Shown piece after piece: positions 28,873 through 38,220 of a stretch of 64,000 bases of DNA; position 1 is the first letter of the stretch; each line of letters starts with the position of its first letter. The notes under the pieces were generated by a model, which ran no database searches, had not been told where the DNA came from, and saw only the letters and a list, made by a program, of their open reading frames with translations. Source of the DNA: G964020055 sp964020055 (GTDB lineage: Bacteria > Pseudomonadota > Alphaproteobacteria > WRAU01 > Hepatincolaceae). The position numbers and the translations under genes are program-made. The stretch is from NCBI GenBank assembly GCA_964020055.1, contig OZ026533.1, positions 496,001 through 560,000 on the forward strand, in the 5' to 3' direction.

Positions 28873-29442
28873 CTAACCTACATTTTTAGAATTTTGATTT
28901 TGTACTTGAGGAGTCTTTACATTTGAAGAAATGATTTTTTCAAGAGGCTTACCTGCTTTTAAATGTTCAACTAAATATATCAATTTTTCTTCTGTTACAT
29001 CTTCATAAAAATAATCATTTATTTTTATAGCAACTGAGTTAACACAAGCTCCTAAACATTCTACTTTCGATACTGAAAATAATCCATCTTCAGAAACATC
29101 ATTCTCTAAAGTACCTGTTATTTGTTTACAAAATTCATATAAATTCAAAGACCCTAAAACAAAACAAACGACCGATTTACAAATTTGTATATGATATTTA
29201 CCAACCTTTGAAAACTTATACATAGAATAAAATTTTGCAACTTCGTAAAAAGACATTTCCGAGACATGTAAGTAGTTTGCAAGATAAAATATTATTTCAT
29301 CAACTAAATATCCTCCATTTTGCTTTTGTGCTAAAGTCAATAAAGGCATTATTGCACTAAACCTTCTATCTTCTGGATATTTTTTTATAATATCTTGAGC
29401 TATTTTGTTATTTTCTTTTGAAAAAGCAAACTCTTGTTTCAT
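28873..29442 (-). CDS. nuoE: NADH-quinone oxidoreductase subunit E
   Basis: Thioredoxin-like [2Fe-2S] subunit (N1a). Cluster cysteines are in ICKSVVCFVLGS and VECLGACVNS. I use the ATG at 29442 (189 aa): it follows the nuoD stop and has AGG about 7 nt upstream. A start at 29466 would overlap nuoD by 20 bases. The C-terminal tail is Gln/Asn-rich. Confidence 0.95.
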   Translation of the reverse strand: MKQEFAFSKENNKIAQDIIKKYPEDRRFSAIMPLLTLAQKQNGGYLVDEIIFYLANYLHVSEMSFYEVAKFYSMYKFSKVGKYHIQICKSVVCFVLGSLNLYEFCKQITGTLENDVSEDGLFSVSKVECLGACVNSVAIKINDYFYEDVTEEKLIYLVEHLKAGKPLEKIISSNVKTPQVQNQNSKNVG

Positions 29443-29446
29443 ATTT

Positions 29447-30625
29447 TTACCTATCTGTTTCACCAAATACTAAATCATAACTACCTAAAATAGCGGGTAT
29501 GTCACCTAACTGATGACCTTTTGCTACATAATTTAATGATTGTAAATGCGCAAGACCACTTGATCTTAATTTAACTCTATATGGTTTATTTTTACCATTT
29601 GATACTAAAAATATACCAAACTCTCCTGCTGGTGCTTCAACAGGCACATAACATTCTCCTTTTGGTAATGAAAACCCTTCTGAGAAAAATTTAAAATGAT
29701 GTATTAATGCTTCCATAGAAGTTTTTAATTCTACCCTAGGAGGATTTGTATATTTAAAGTTATCTGCTTTAACTAAACCTTTTGGTATATTTTCTAGACA
29801 TTGTTTGATTATTTTGATACTTTCGTATATTTCTAAATATCTAACTAAGTATCTATCATAACTGTCACCATTTGTACCTACTATTATATCAAAATCTAAA
29901 GTATCATATATTTCATATGGCTGAGCTTTTCTTAAATCCCACTTAACTCCTGATGCTCTTAAATTAGGTCCTGTAAAGCCATAAGCAATAGCAGCGTTGG
30001 AACTTATAGCTCCTATATCAACTGTTCTTTGTTTAAATACCCTATTGTCTCTTATTAAAGTTTGGATATCTTCTAAAGTTTTTATAAAATTTGGAAGCCA
30101 GTTTGATATGATTTTTAAAGTTTCTTCTGATACATCAAAAGCAACGCCACCTACTCTCATATAATTTAAGTGTAGTCTGGCTCCTGTTATTGCTTCGAAA
30201 ATATCCATTATTTTTTCACGCTCTTCAAATCCCCAAAGCATAGGAGTCATAGCTCCACAATCTTGAGATAAAGCAGCTATACAAAAAATATGATTACTTA
30301 TTCTACTTAGCTCCGACATTAATACTCTAATATATTGAGCTCTTTTTGGTACTTCTAATTGTAATAATTTTTCTGCAGCCAAAACCCATGCATGTTCATA
30401 ATGTATAGGAGAAACATAATCTAATCTATCCATATACGGAATACTTTGAGTATATGTTTTTTGCTCCATAAGTTTTTCTGTACCTCTATGAAGCAAACCT
30501 ATATGAGGATCTACTCTTTTTATAATTTCTCCATCAAGTTCAACTATCATTCTTAACACACCATGAGCTGATGGATGTTGAGGACCGAAATTAATTGTAG
30601 TATTTTTAATTTTTATTTCAGACAT
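29447..30625 (-). CDS. nuoD: NADH-quinone oxidoreductase subunit D
   Basis: 392-residue 49-kDa subunit at the quinone site, related to [NiFe]-hydrogenase large subunits. TTINFGPQHPSAHGVLR, the HIGLLHRGTEKLME segment (quinone-site His region), RISNHIFCIAAL and the terminal FGETDR are standard. NuoC and NuoD are separate genes, not fused as in E. coli. Confidence 0.98.
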   Translation of the reverse strand: MSEIKIKNTTINFGPQHPSAHGVLRMIVELDGEIIKRVDPHIGLLHRGTEKLMEQKTYTQSIPYMDRLDYVSPIHYEHAWVLAAEKLLQLEVPKRAQYIRVLMSELSRISNHIFCIAALSQDCGAMTPMLWGFEEREKIMDIFEAITGARLHLNYMRVGGVAFDVSEETLKIISNWLPNFIKTLEDIQTLIRDNRVFKQRTVDIGAISSNAAIAYGFTGPNLRASGVKWDLRKAQPYEIYDTLDFDIIVGTNGDSYDRYLVRYLEIYESIKIIKQCLENIPKGLVKADNFKYTNPPRVELKTSMEALIHHFKFFSEGFSLPKGECYVPVEAPAGEFGIFLVSNGKNKPYRVKLRSSGLAHLQSLNYVAKGHQLGDIPAILGSYDLVFGETDR

Positions 30626-30634
30626 AAAATATAC

Positions 30635-31306
30635 CTAATTTTTCTCTATTTTTGATAAGTTATCTTTAGATAAAACATCTTGCATAGCATCTTTAAACTC
30701 TTCTTCTAACCATGGATTAGTTTTATCAAAACGTCTAAAATCTTGCATTAATTTTGTAGGCTTATAAACTATTTTTTCTTCTATATCATCATATGATAAT
30801 TCTACAAAACCTGTAACAGGAAAATCTTTACGTAAAGGATGCCCATAAAATCCATAATCTGTTAACAATCTTCTTAAGTCTGGATGGTTTTTAAAATATA
30901 ACCCAAACATATCCCAAACTTCTCTTTCTAACCAATTAGCATTAGGATATATTTCTGTTATAGATTCTAAAATATTTTTTTCTTCTATTGAAGATTTTAT
31001 TATGATTCTTAAATTATGGTGCAAGCTCAATAAAATATATACAATTTCAAATCTTTTATTTTTTTCTGGATAATCTATTGCTGTTATATCTATTAATTGT
31101 TCAAACATGCATTTAGAATCAGCTTTTAGAAATACACATAATTCATATATAATTTCAGGTTGTACGCATAAAACCAATTCACCATTATGAATAGTTTTTT
31201 CATAAATATGTTTAGAAAATTTATTTAATATATGATTCCCAACTTCTGTCAATTGTGATAATTTTGTTTCGCTTGGAACATAATATGAATATTTAACTAT
31301 CTCCAC
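30635..31306 (-). CDS. nuoC: NADH-quinone oxidoreductase subunit C
   Basis: 223-residue 30-kDa subunit of the peripheral arm. ANWLEREVWDMFGLYFKNHP and RRLLTDYGFYGHPLRKDFP form the family signature. The start overlaps the nuoB end by 10 nt; nuoD follows after 9 nt. Confidence 0.96.
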   Translation of the reverse strand: MEIVKYSYYVPSETKLSQLTEVGNHILNKFSKHIYEKTIHNGELVLCVQPEIIYELCVFLKADSKCMFEQLIDITAIDYPEKNKRFEIVYILLSLHHNLRIIIKSSIEEKNILESITEIYPNANWLEREVWDMFGLYFKNHPDLRRLLTDYGFYGHPLRKDFPVTGFVELSYDDIEEKIVYKPTKLMQDFRRFDKTNPWLEEEFKDAMQDVLSKDNLSKIEKN

Positions 31307-31830
31307 AACTTGCCCGTTCTTTTAATTTTTTGTTGTAATTTTAATAAACCATATAACAAAGCTTCTGGGGTTGGAGGACAACCTGGAACGTAAACATCTA
31401 CAGGTGTTATTCTATCACATCCCCTAACTACAGCATATGAATAATGATAATAACCACCACTATTTGCACAAGAACCCATTGAAATAACATACTTAGGTTC
31501 TGCCATTTGATCAAAAACCCTTCTATAAGCGGGTGCCATTTTATTTGTTAAAGTTCCTGCAACTAATATAACATCAGCTTGTCTTGGAGAAGGCCTTGGC
31601 ATTGAACCAAACCTATCTAAATCATATCTAGATGTGTATGCATGCATCATTTCAACAGCACAGCATGCTAAACCAAAAGTAAGTGGCCAAATTGAATTAG
31701 AACGTATATCATTTATAATACTATCTAATGTTGAAATCCAAAAATTAGCACCAGATTGAATAGATTTATCTTTTAAAAATTGATCTTGATTAGTTACTGA
31801 GGTGTTATCCATAATTTTTTTTAATCCCAT
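31297..31830 (-). CDS. nuoB: NADH-quinone oxidoreductase subunit B
   Basis: PSST subunit holding the terminal N2 cluster beside the quinone site. Ligands are the tandem Cys of GLACCAVEMMHAY, the Cys of SMGSCANSGGYY and the Cys of VPGCPPTPEAL. The ATG at 31830 (177 aa) is preferred because AAAGGAG lies 7 nt upstream. It overlaps the nuoA end by 10 nt. Starts at 31851 or 31812 are possible. Confidence 0.96.
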   Translation of the reverse strand: MGLKKIMDNTSVTNQDQFLKDKSIQSGANFWISTLDSIINDIRSNSIWPLTFGLACCAVEMMHAYTSRYDLDRFGSMPRPSPRQADVILVAGTLTNKMAPAYRRVFDQMAEPKYVISMGSCANSGGYYHYSYAVVRGCDRITPVDVYVPGCPPTPEALLYGLLKLQQKIKRTGKLWR

Positions 31831-32207
31831 CTCAAAGCTCCTTTCTTCCATTCATAGATAAAACCTACTACTAAAACAGCAATAAATATTAACATAGAAT
31901 AAAAACCAACATTATCCAATATTCTTATAGACATTGCCCATGGATACATAAATACAACTTCTAAATCAAAGATCAAAAATAATATTCCTATTAAATAAAA
32001 ACGAACATTAAATTGTTTTGAGGCATTATCAAATGCATCAAACCCACATTCATATGGTAAAAGCTTGCTATTATTAGGATATTTAGGAGAAATTAAATAA
32101 GATAGTGTAAGAGCAAGACCTATTATCCCAACGGCAATAACAAAAAACAATATCACAGAAAGATATTCTATTAAATTAGGATTGTAACTAATGTTTGCAA
32201 ATTCCAA
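31821..32207 (-). CDS. nuoA: NADH-quinone oxidoreductase subunit A
   Basis: 128-residue three-helix subunit, first gene of the nuo series. LLPYECGFDAFDNASKQFNV contains the conserved loop Cys that sits near the quinone channel. FYLIGILFLIFDLEVVFMYP and EWKKGALRWD are also typical. A 52-nt gap separates it from the nitroreductase gene upstream, so the nuo promoter may lie there or further up. Confidence 0.97.
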   Translation of the reverse strand: MEFANISYNPNLIEYLSVILFFVIAVGIIGLALTLSYLISPKYPNNSKLLPYECGFDAFDNASKQFNVRFYLIGILFLIFDLEVVFMYPWAMSIRILDNVGFYSMLIFIAVLVVGFIYEWKKGALRWD

Positions 32208-32259
32208 AACAAACCTCTTTGTGTATTTTTATTTTTTCTATATTAAATATTATATAAGA

Positions 32260-33012
32260 TTATTTCTCAAGTTGAAATTTTTGCTTCTCTAAAAATTTAC
32301 ATAATTTATCATATTTATCTTTGTTGTTTGGATCACTAAAAACTTTTGCTGTTCTTTTGCTCCAATTAACTTCTATTTCCGATCTACCAATTTCTTCTAA
32401 ATAAACAATCATAACATCGTCATATTCGTTTAAGTAACCTTCAATTGCATGTAAATTATAAGATTCTTCATGTGCAAAACCCTGTAATTTAATACGTGGT
32501 TTTTGAATTGGAATTGTTTTAGGATAACCTATACATAACCCTACAACAGGTTTTGTATATTTTGGAAGTTCCAAAAGTGTCGATAGCTCTTCTATATTGG
32601 TTGTTACACTTGCTAATGCATTTGTTCCATATCCTAAACTTTCTGCTGCTATTATTGTAGAGCCTAAAGAAATTCCTACATCTAAAGTAGAACTTAATAA
32701 ACCTGAGAATCCTTCAGTTGTATTTTGTTTAAGACCATTTTTTTTACAAGCTAGGTGTGTTTTATATAAATCTGCAACAAATATCAACACAACAGAGGCA
32801 TTAGCTATATGAGATTGACCAGCTAAATTAGCAATTTTTTCTCTACGAATTTTATCTTTTACAACAATAACACTTAAATCTTGAGAATTATAAGCGGTTG
32901 GAGCTATTCTTGCTGCCAATAGTATTTTTTCTAAATCCGCATCTGGAATTGGCTGATCTAGATAATCTCTTATTGTTCTATGCTCTAATATGGATCTAAT
33001 TATATCCTGCAT
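32260..33012 (-). CDS. NfsA/FRP-type NAD(P)H nitroreductase
   Basis: 250-residue flavin oxidoreductase. The N-terminal SILEHRTIRDYLDQPIPDADL and AARIAPTAYNSQ match the FMN-binding start of the nitroreductase family, and YPKTIPIQKPR is the NfsA/FRP-like C-terminal lid. Likely reaction: NAD(P)H-dependent two-electron reduction of nitro compounds, quinones or flavin; the physiological substrate is unknown. It overlaps the valS end by 17 nt and precedes nuoA on the same strand. Confidence 0.85.
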   Translation of the reverse strand: MQDIIRSILEHRTIRDYLDQPIPDADLEKILLAARIAPTAYNSQDLSVIVVKDKIRREKIANLAGQSHIANASVVLIFVADLYKTHLACKKNGLKQNTTEGFSGLLSSTLDVGISLGSTIIAAESLGYGTNALASVTTNIEELSTLLELPKYTKPVVGLCIGYPKTIPIQKPRIKLQGFAHEESYNLHAIEGYLNEYDDVMIVYLEEIGRSEIEVNWSKRTAKVFSDPNNKDKYDKLCKFLEKQKFQLEK

Positions 33013-35677
33013 TTGAGCTCCTTAAATTATTAATTCTATTGTAGCTTTCCAATAATTTAACATGCTTTTCTGTTAAATCTTCTTTTTGTTTTTTGAAGTT
33101 TTCAATTACACTTGGTACACCCTTTTCTAGAAAATTCTTATTAGATAATTGCTTTTCTAATTTACTTAAATTATCTTCAATTTTTAGTTTTGCTTTTGAT
33201 AATCTATCATGTTCTTTATCAATATCTATTAACCCTTCTAAAGGAATTGAAAACGAATACTGACCAATTAAGTCTTGTATATGACTATCTTCTAGCTGTT
33301 TTACTTCTAATATTGACGATACCTTAGCTAATTTACTAACAATTTCTGAGTTTATTTTTAGATAATTTGGTATTTCAGAAGCTTTAACATATATATTTAA
33401 CATTGCACTTTGAGGAATATTATAATCTGCTTTTATGCTTCTGATTTTTGAAATGAATAATATTAAATCATCAATATTTGCTATATCTTTATCATTTAGT
33501 ATTTTACTGTAATGATCATTTGGATAATCAGACAAAGATAAATTAATTTTTTCATTGTTATGAAGTGTTTCATATAAAAACTGACTTATAAAAGGCATAA
33601 CTGGATGAATAATTTTTAATATTCTATCAAAAGCAAAACCCATTGTATGCTGAATTTCTGTTTTTATTTCAACTGAAGTCTCAGAGTTATATAAATAAAC
33701 TTTAGCAAACTCTAAATAATTATCACAAAAATCTTTCCAGAAAAAACTATAGATACTACTTGAAATATCGTTAAAAAGATATTGATCGTAATATGAATTA
33801 ATATTTTCTTGTAAGGTATGAATTTTATTTAAAATCCACTTATTTATAGGTAAATTAACATCATCTGCAATAAAGTTATCTGAATATTTACATTCACTCA
33901 TCAAACAGAATTTAAAAGAGTTCCAAATTTTAGTAACAAAATTACGATTACCTTCTATAGTTTTTTCTGATAGCTTTATATCTCTACCTTGAGCTGAATA
34001 TTGTACTAAAGTAAATCTTAAAGCATCTGTTCCATATTTTTCAATGATTTCTAAAGGATTTATAACATTACCTTTAGACTTAGACATTTTTTGCCCTTTT
34101 TCATCACGTATCAATGCATTGATATATACATGTTTAAAAGGAACTTTTTTGGTAAAAAATAGGCTCATCATAACCATTCTTGCAACCCAAAAAAAGATTA
34201 TATCAAAACCTGTAACTAAAACATCAGTTGGAAAATATGCTTTTTCTAAATCTTTAAATTCTTCACTAGGCCATTTCAGTGTAGAAAATGGCCATAAAGC
34301 TGAAGAAAACCATGTATCTAATACATCTTCATCTTGTTTTAATTCTACTTTTTCCCCGTAGTGAATTTCAGCTTGTTTATATGCTTCAATTTCATTTTCA
34401 GCACAAAATGCTTTTCCTTCTTCAGAATACCAAACAGGAATTCTATGTCCCCACCATAGTTGACGAGAAATACACCAAGGTTTTATGTTTTCTAACCAAT
34501 TGAAATATAAATTAGACCAGTTAGATGGGAAAAACTTTATATCGCCTTTTTTAACAACATCTATCGCTTCATAAGATAGTTTTTCAGCATCTACAAACCA
34601 TTGTTTAGTTAGCATTGGCTCTATCACAGAAGATGATCTATCGCCTATTGGTACTGATATTATGGCATCATCTATTTTTTCTATTAAATCTTTATTTTGT
34701 AAATCTTCTATTATTTTTTTTCTTGCTTCTGTAACATTAAGCCCTATGTATTCTTCATTACAAAATTCATTCAAAGTACCATCTTTATTTAAGATATTTA
34801 TAATTTCTAAATTATGACGTTTTCCAACTTCAAAATCATTGAAATCATGTCCTGGTGTTATTTTAACAGCTCCACTTCCTTTTTCCATATCTGCGTGTTC
34901 ATCAACTATGATAGTTATTTCACGATTAGATATTGGTGTTATTAAAGTTTTACCTACTAAATCACTATATCTTTTATCTTCTTTATTTACAGCTACAGCT
35001 ACATCACCAAATAATGTTTCAGGACGGGTAGTACCAACCACAATATATTCATTTGTACCTTTTATGAAATAACGTAAATAATAAAAGAAACCTTTTTTTT
35101 CTACTTGTTCTACTTCTAAATCTGATATTGCAGTTTGTAATTTACAATCCCAGTTTACAAGTCTATCATCTTGGTATATCAAATTTGCTTTATAAAGCTC
35201 TATAAATGCATGATTAACAGCTTTAACACTGTTATCATCCATAGTAAAAGCTAAGTATGAAAAATCACAAGAAGAACCTAACTTTCTGATTTGGTTGATA
35301 ATGTTATAACCTGACTCTTCTTTCCATTCATATACTTTTTCTAAAAATTTTTCTCTCCCAAGCTCATGTCTAGTTAAAGACTGTTCCTCTTTTAGCTTTT
35401 TTTCCACTAAAACTTGAGTTGCTATACCTGCATGATCTAAACCTGGTTGCCACTTTACATCATAGCCTTTCATTCTTTTATATCTAACTAGACTATCTTG
35501 TAAAGTTGTAACTAATGCATGTCCTATATGTAAGCTTCCTGTTACATTTGGAGGGGGCATTGTTATTGAGTAATGAGGTTTTTCACTTTTGAAATCAGAA
35601 TAATAATCTTTTTCTGAGGTTTTATTTGCTATATAATCTTCAACACATAGCCACAGATAATGCTTATTATTTATCAT
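32996..35677 (-). CDS. valS: Valyl-tRNA synthetase
   Basis: Class I synthetase, 893 aa. The HIGH box is in NVTGSLHIGHAL and the KMSKS box in GQKMSKSKGNVINP. An editing domain lies between them (TTRPETLFGD), and the anticodon domain and a C-terminal coiled coil (about residues 815-880) follow. The start overlaps the end of the PopZ-like gene by 11 nt. In many Alphaproteobacteria valS follows pcm, tolC and the popZ gene; here tolC is absent. Confidence 0.97.
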   Translation of the reverse strand: MINNKHYLWLCVEDYIANKTSEKDYYSDFKSEKPHYSITMPPPNVTGSLHIGHALVTTLQDSLVRYKRMKGYDVKWQPGLDHAGIATQVLVEKKLKEEQSLTRHELGREKFLEKVYEWKEESGYNIINQIRKLGSSCDFSYLAFTMDDNSVKAVNHAFIELYKANLIYQDDRLVNWDCKLQTAISDLEVEQVEKKGFFYYLRYFIKGTNEYIVVGTTRPETLFGDVAVAVNKEDKRYSDLVGKTLITPISNREITIIVDEHADMEKGSGAVKITPGHDFNDFEVGKRHNLEIINILNKDGTLNEFCNEEYIGLNVTEARKKIIEDLQNKDLIEKIDDAIISVPIGDRSSSVIEPMLTKQWFVDAEKLSYEAIDVVKKGDIKFFPSNWSNLYFNWLENIKPWCISRQLWWGHRIPVWYSEEGKAFCAENEIEAYKQAEIHYGEKVELKQDEDVLDTWFSSALWPFSTLKWPSEEFKDLEKAYFPTDVLVTGFDIIFFWVARMVMMSLFFTKKVPFKHVYINALIRDEKGQKMSKSKGNVINPLEIIEKYGTDALRFTLVQYSAQGRDIKLSEKTIEGNRNFVTKIWNSFKFCLMSECKYSDNFIADDVNLPINKWILNKIHTLQENINSYYDQYLFNDISSSIYSFFWKDFCDNYLEFAKVYLYNSETSVEIKTEIQHTMGFAFDRILKIIHPVMPFISQFLYETLHNNEKINLSLSDYPNDHYSKILNDKDIANIDDLILFISKIRSIKADYNIPQSAMLNIYVKASEIPNYLKINSEIVSKLAKVSSILEVKQLEDSHIQDLIGQYSFSIPLEGLIDIDKEHDRLSKAKLKIEDNLSKLEKQLSNKNFLEKGVPSVIENFKKQKEDLTEKHVKLLESYNRINNLRSSNAGYN

Positions 35678-36659
35678 AATTATATTTATTTTCCCTTAAT
35701 CTTCTTCTATTTGTTGGATAGTCCTCTAATAATTTACCTTGTTTTGGGTCTGGATAGATATTTTCTCTTTGCTCGTTACGATAAGAGTTTTCATTATAAG
35801 AATTAGCATAATTTCTATTATACTCTTCATTGTGTCTGAAGTTATCATAATACCTATCAGAAGAGCGATTTTTGTAATATTCTATTTTATCATCTACTTT
35901 ATAATTGAAGTCATCGTCATTTTGATAACGATTATATTTATCATATACTTCTTCTTTTGAATATGAAGAAGTATCATATTGCATATTAGGTTTTTTGTAA
36001 GATACTCTTTTTGATTGAACAAAATTATTCTCCGAAACTGGAATGTTTCTAGAATTACTATAATCTGTATTGTATTCTTTTATATTAGAATTAGAATTAG
36101 GATTACGTATATCTAAATCTTTTTCATATATATTTTTAGTTTCCTGCTGTTTGACATATGCTGGTTGTTCTTTTTTATTAATATGTTTAGATGGCTTATT
36201 GATTTCATAAGTGTATTTTTTTAACTTTTCATCAATTATCTCTTCAATAAAAGGTCTTAACTGATAACACAAATCTTCTAAATCAATTTCAAAATTCTCA
36301 TATGAATTGCTTTTATTATCATATGAAAAATTATTTTTATATCTTTCATCTTTATTATCATAATCTCTTAAAACAGGTCTAATTTCTTCTTGATTAAAAG
36401 GAAGAATTGGTTCTTCTTTTGGTTCTTCAAACAAATTATTTCTTACAAATTTATTGCTATACTTATTGTTATCTTCATATAAATAATTTGTATTTCTTTT
36501 TCTATAATCAGATAAAGTAGATTTATTTTCCATATTATCTAACATTTGATTTCTAGATTTTCTCATGATGTCTGCCACTTCTGTATCTAAAATTTCTTCT
36601 AAAATTTTGGGTTTATGATTATCTTTTATATGTAGCTTATCTAAATTATTGATTTTCAT
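35667..36659 (-). CDS. PopZ-like (DUF2497-type) low-complexity protein, candidate
   Basis: 330 residues, mostly disordered and rich in Asn, Tyr, Asp, Lys and Arg. Two islands look structured. LEEILDTEVADIMRKS (20-35) resembles the N-terminal EEILASIRRIISED helix of PopZ. A helix at 123-149 containing LRPFIEEIIDEKL resembles the PopZ oligomerisation region (LRPMLKEWLDENL). In PopZ that region is at the C-terminus; here a further 180 disordered residues follow. Position between a pcm-family gene and valS is the usual popZ address. PopZ forms polar condensates that tether chromosome and signalling proteins. The assignment rests on synteny and short motifs only. Confidence 0.5.
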   Translation of the reverse strand: MKINNLDKLHIKDNHKPKILEEILDTEVADIMRKSRNQMLDNMENKSTLSDYRKRNTNYLYEDNNKYSNKFVRNNLFEEPKEEPILPFNQEEIRPVLRDYDNKDERYKNNFSYDNKSNSYENFEIDLEDLCYQLRPFIEEIIDEKLKKYTYEINKPSKHINKKEQPAYVKQQETKNIYEKDLDIRNPNSNSNIKEYNTDYSNSRNIPVSENNFVQSKRVSYKKPNMQYDTSSYSKEEVYDKYNRYQNDDDFNYKVDDKIEYYKNRSSDRYYDNFRHNEEYNRNYANSYNENSYRNEQRENIYPDPKQGKLLEDYPTNRRRLRENKYNYDK

Positions 36660-36683
36660 ATAGAAATTCCTTATTGAGCAATA

Positions 36684-37340
36684 TTAAAATTTAAAAGTAT
36701 TGGTATCACTCATATTTGGTAAATATTCTAAGTTAGAAACACCGTATTGTCTGTATATGAAATCATTATTTAGTAATTTAGCACAAACAAATTGACCAGA
36801 ATTATTTTTTCTTATTGTTCCTATTATACAAGTATTTTTATGCATTATATTTTTCCATTGATTTGGAAAATCATCAACAGCTCCTTCTACAAAAATCATG
36901 TCAAAGTTCATTTCCTTAGGTAAATTAAATTCCTTAAAAGTATTTATTTTATGACAATCACTTTTATCAATATTAAAATCTGATACGTTTTTTTTTGTCA
37001 TTTCTAATAAAGCTTCATCTTCCTCTACACATACAACGTATTTTGCCAATAACGAACATACGCTAGCTAAGTAGCCTGTATTTGAGCCTACTACCAAAAC
37101 TTTAGAACTTTTAAATATTTGCGATATTTCTAACATATAACTTACAGCATAAAAATTAGGAATAAAACGATTTCCAAACGGAAAATTAACATCAGAATAT
37201 TCTAAACCTATAAAATCTTGTGGTACAAAAATAGATCTATTTATATTTAGTAACGCATCTATAATTTCAGGCTTAGTGATACCATGTATTTGTAAAAGGT
37301 TTTCTAAAACATTGGCATTTTTTAATTCTTTGCGTGTCAT
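36684..37340 (-). CDS. Protein-L-isoaspartate O-methyltransferase family protein
   Basis: 218 residues. The N-terminal helix pattern IHGITKPEIIDALLNINRS and FVPQDFIGLEYSDVNFPFG match the Pcm family. SAM motif I reads VLVVGSNTGYLASVCSLLA and the following acidic strand ends VVCVEEDEALLE. The alphaproteobacterial branch next to tolC/popZ/valS is divergent from true repair enzymes, so methylation of isoaspartyl residues is likely but not certain. It is the first gene of the pcm-popZ-like-valS run, with 24 nt to the next gene. Confidence 0.8.
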   Translation of the reverse strand: MTRKELKNANVLENLLQIHGITKPEIIDALLNINRSIFVPQDFIGLEYSDVNFPFGNRFIPNFYAVSYMLEISQIFKSSKVLVVGSNTGYLASVCSLLAKYVVCVEEDEALLEMTKKNVSDFNIDKSDCHKINTFKEFNLPKEMNFDMIFVEGAVDDFPNQWKNIMHKNTCIIGTIRKNNSGQFVCAKLLNNDFIYRQYGVSNLEYLPNMSDTNTFKF

Positions 37341-37502
37341 TTAAATTTCCTAAAAATTTTATAACAATGAAAATAAATAACTAATATAATTTATACCCAA
37401 TTGGTCTTTGATATTATACCTGAAATATATGTTAAGTATATAAGAAATTATACTCAGTTAAAAATTGAGTTTATATATAATTAAACAAATAATTTATGTA
37501 AA

Positions 37503-38213
37503 TTATAACATATTTGTTAACATTAAACGAGATCTTGGAAGTTTTAAATTATGATCCTCTGAAAATTTTTTTAAAAAAAATTCTAATATATTCAAAGCGT
37601 TTAGCAACTCTTCTTTAGTTGGATTATTTATATCTGTATTAAGCCAATAATTAGGAATTATGAATAATTTATTTTTATATTTATCACCAATATCTTTAGT
37701 AACTGCTTTTGCTGTTTTAGGGGAAATATAAAATAAATCATCTTTTTCTCCTGTTACAGTACATTTAGTAATATCTAAGCCATAACCTATTTTGTCTAAT
37801 AATCTCATTTCCCAATTAATATAATATTTTTCGTTATGCTCTGAACTACAAAATGATATTATTGTATTTTTAGTAAGATTATAGAAGTTTATATCATCCT
37901 CAAATGCAGGTAAAAATTTGTACATAATATCACAAATACTTAACAACAAATATAATTTTTTATTGTCTGGCATTATTGAAGATAGATACGACTCTTTTAG
38001 CTCTATATTTATTAAACCTAATTTATCTATTGAATGATATTTTTTAGAAATGGATAAAATATTACCTAATTGTACAACAGCCTTGTTTTTATTTACATAA
38101 GCACCTTTAAATAAACCTTTTATAATACCATATTGTTTACTATATACTGTCAATATGGCAGATGTTTCACCATATTTGAGTTTGTGAATTAAAATTGCTT
38201 CATCTGTTATCAT
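37503..38213 (-). CDS. recO: DNA repair protein RecO
   Basis: 236 residues. The N-terminal OB fold starts ITDEAILIHKLKYGETSAILTVYSKQYG, the standard RecO opening (helical domain behind). RecO works with RecR to load RecA on SSB-coated DNA. The zinc-finger cysteines of some RecO proteins are not obvious. It follows era by 7 nt, as in most Alphaproteobacteria (era-recO). A 160-nt gap with a weak hairpin follows. Confidence 0.9.
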   Translation of the reverse strand: MITDEAILIHKLKYGETSAILTVYSKQYGIIKGLFKGAYVNKNKAVVQLGNILSISKKYHSIDKLGLINIELKESYLSSIMPDNKKLYLLLSICDIMYKFLPAFEDDINFYNLTKNTIISFCSSEHNEKYYINWEMRLLDKIGYGLDITKCTVTGEKDDLFYISPKTAKAVTKDIGDKYKNKLFIIPNYWLNTDINNPTKEELLNALNILEFFLKKFSEDHNLKLPRSRLMLTNML

Positions 38214-38220
38214 TACTATA

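Noticed and set aside
35739..35960. Antisense 73-residue hydrophobic frame in the PopZ-like gene
   Set aside because: It is an Ile/Phe-only string, the mirror of Asn/Tyr/Asp-rich codons, with no start signal. It is a composition artefact.
37451..37469. Hairpin ACTCAGTT/AATTGAGT after recO as a terminator
   Set aside because: One mismatch on the transcribed strand and no T run behind it.
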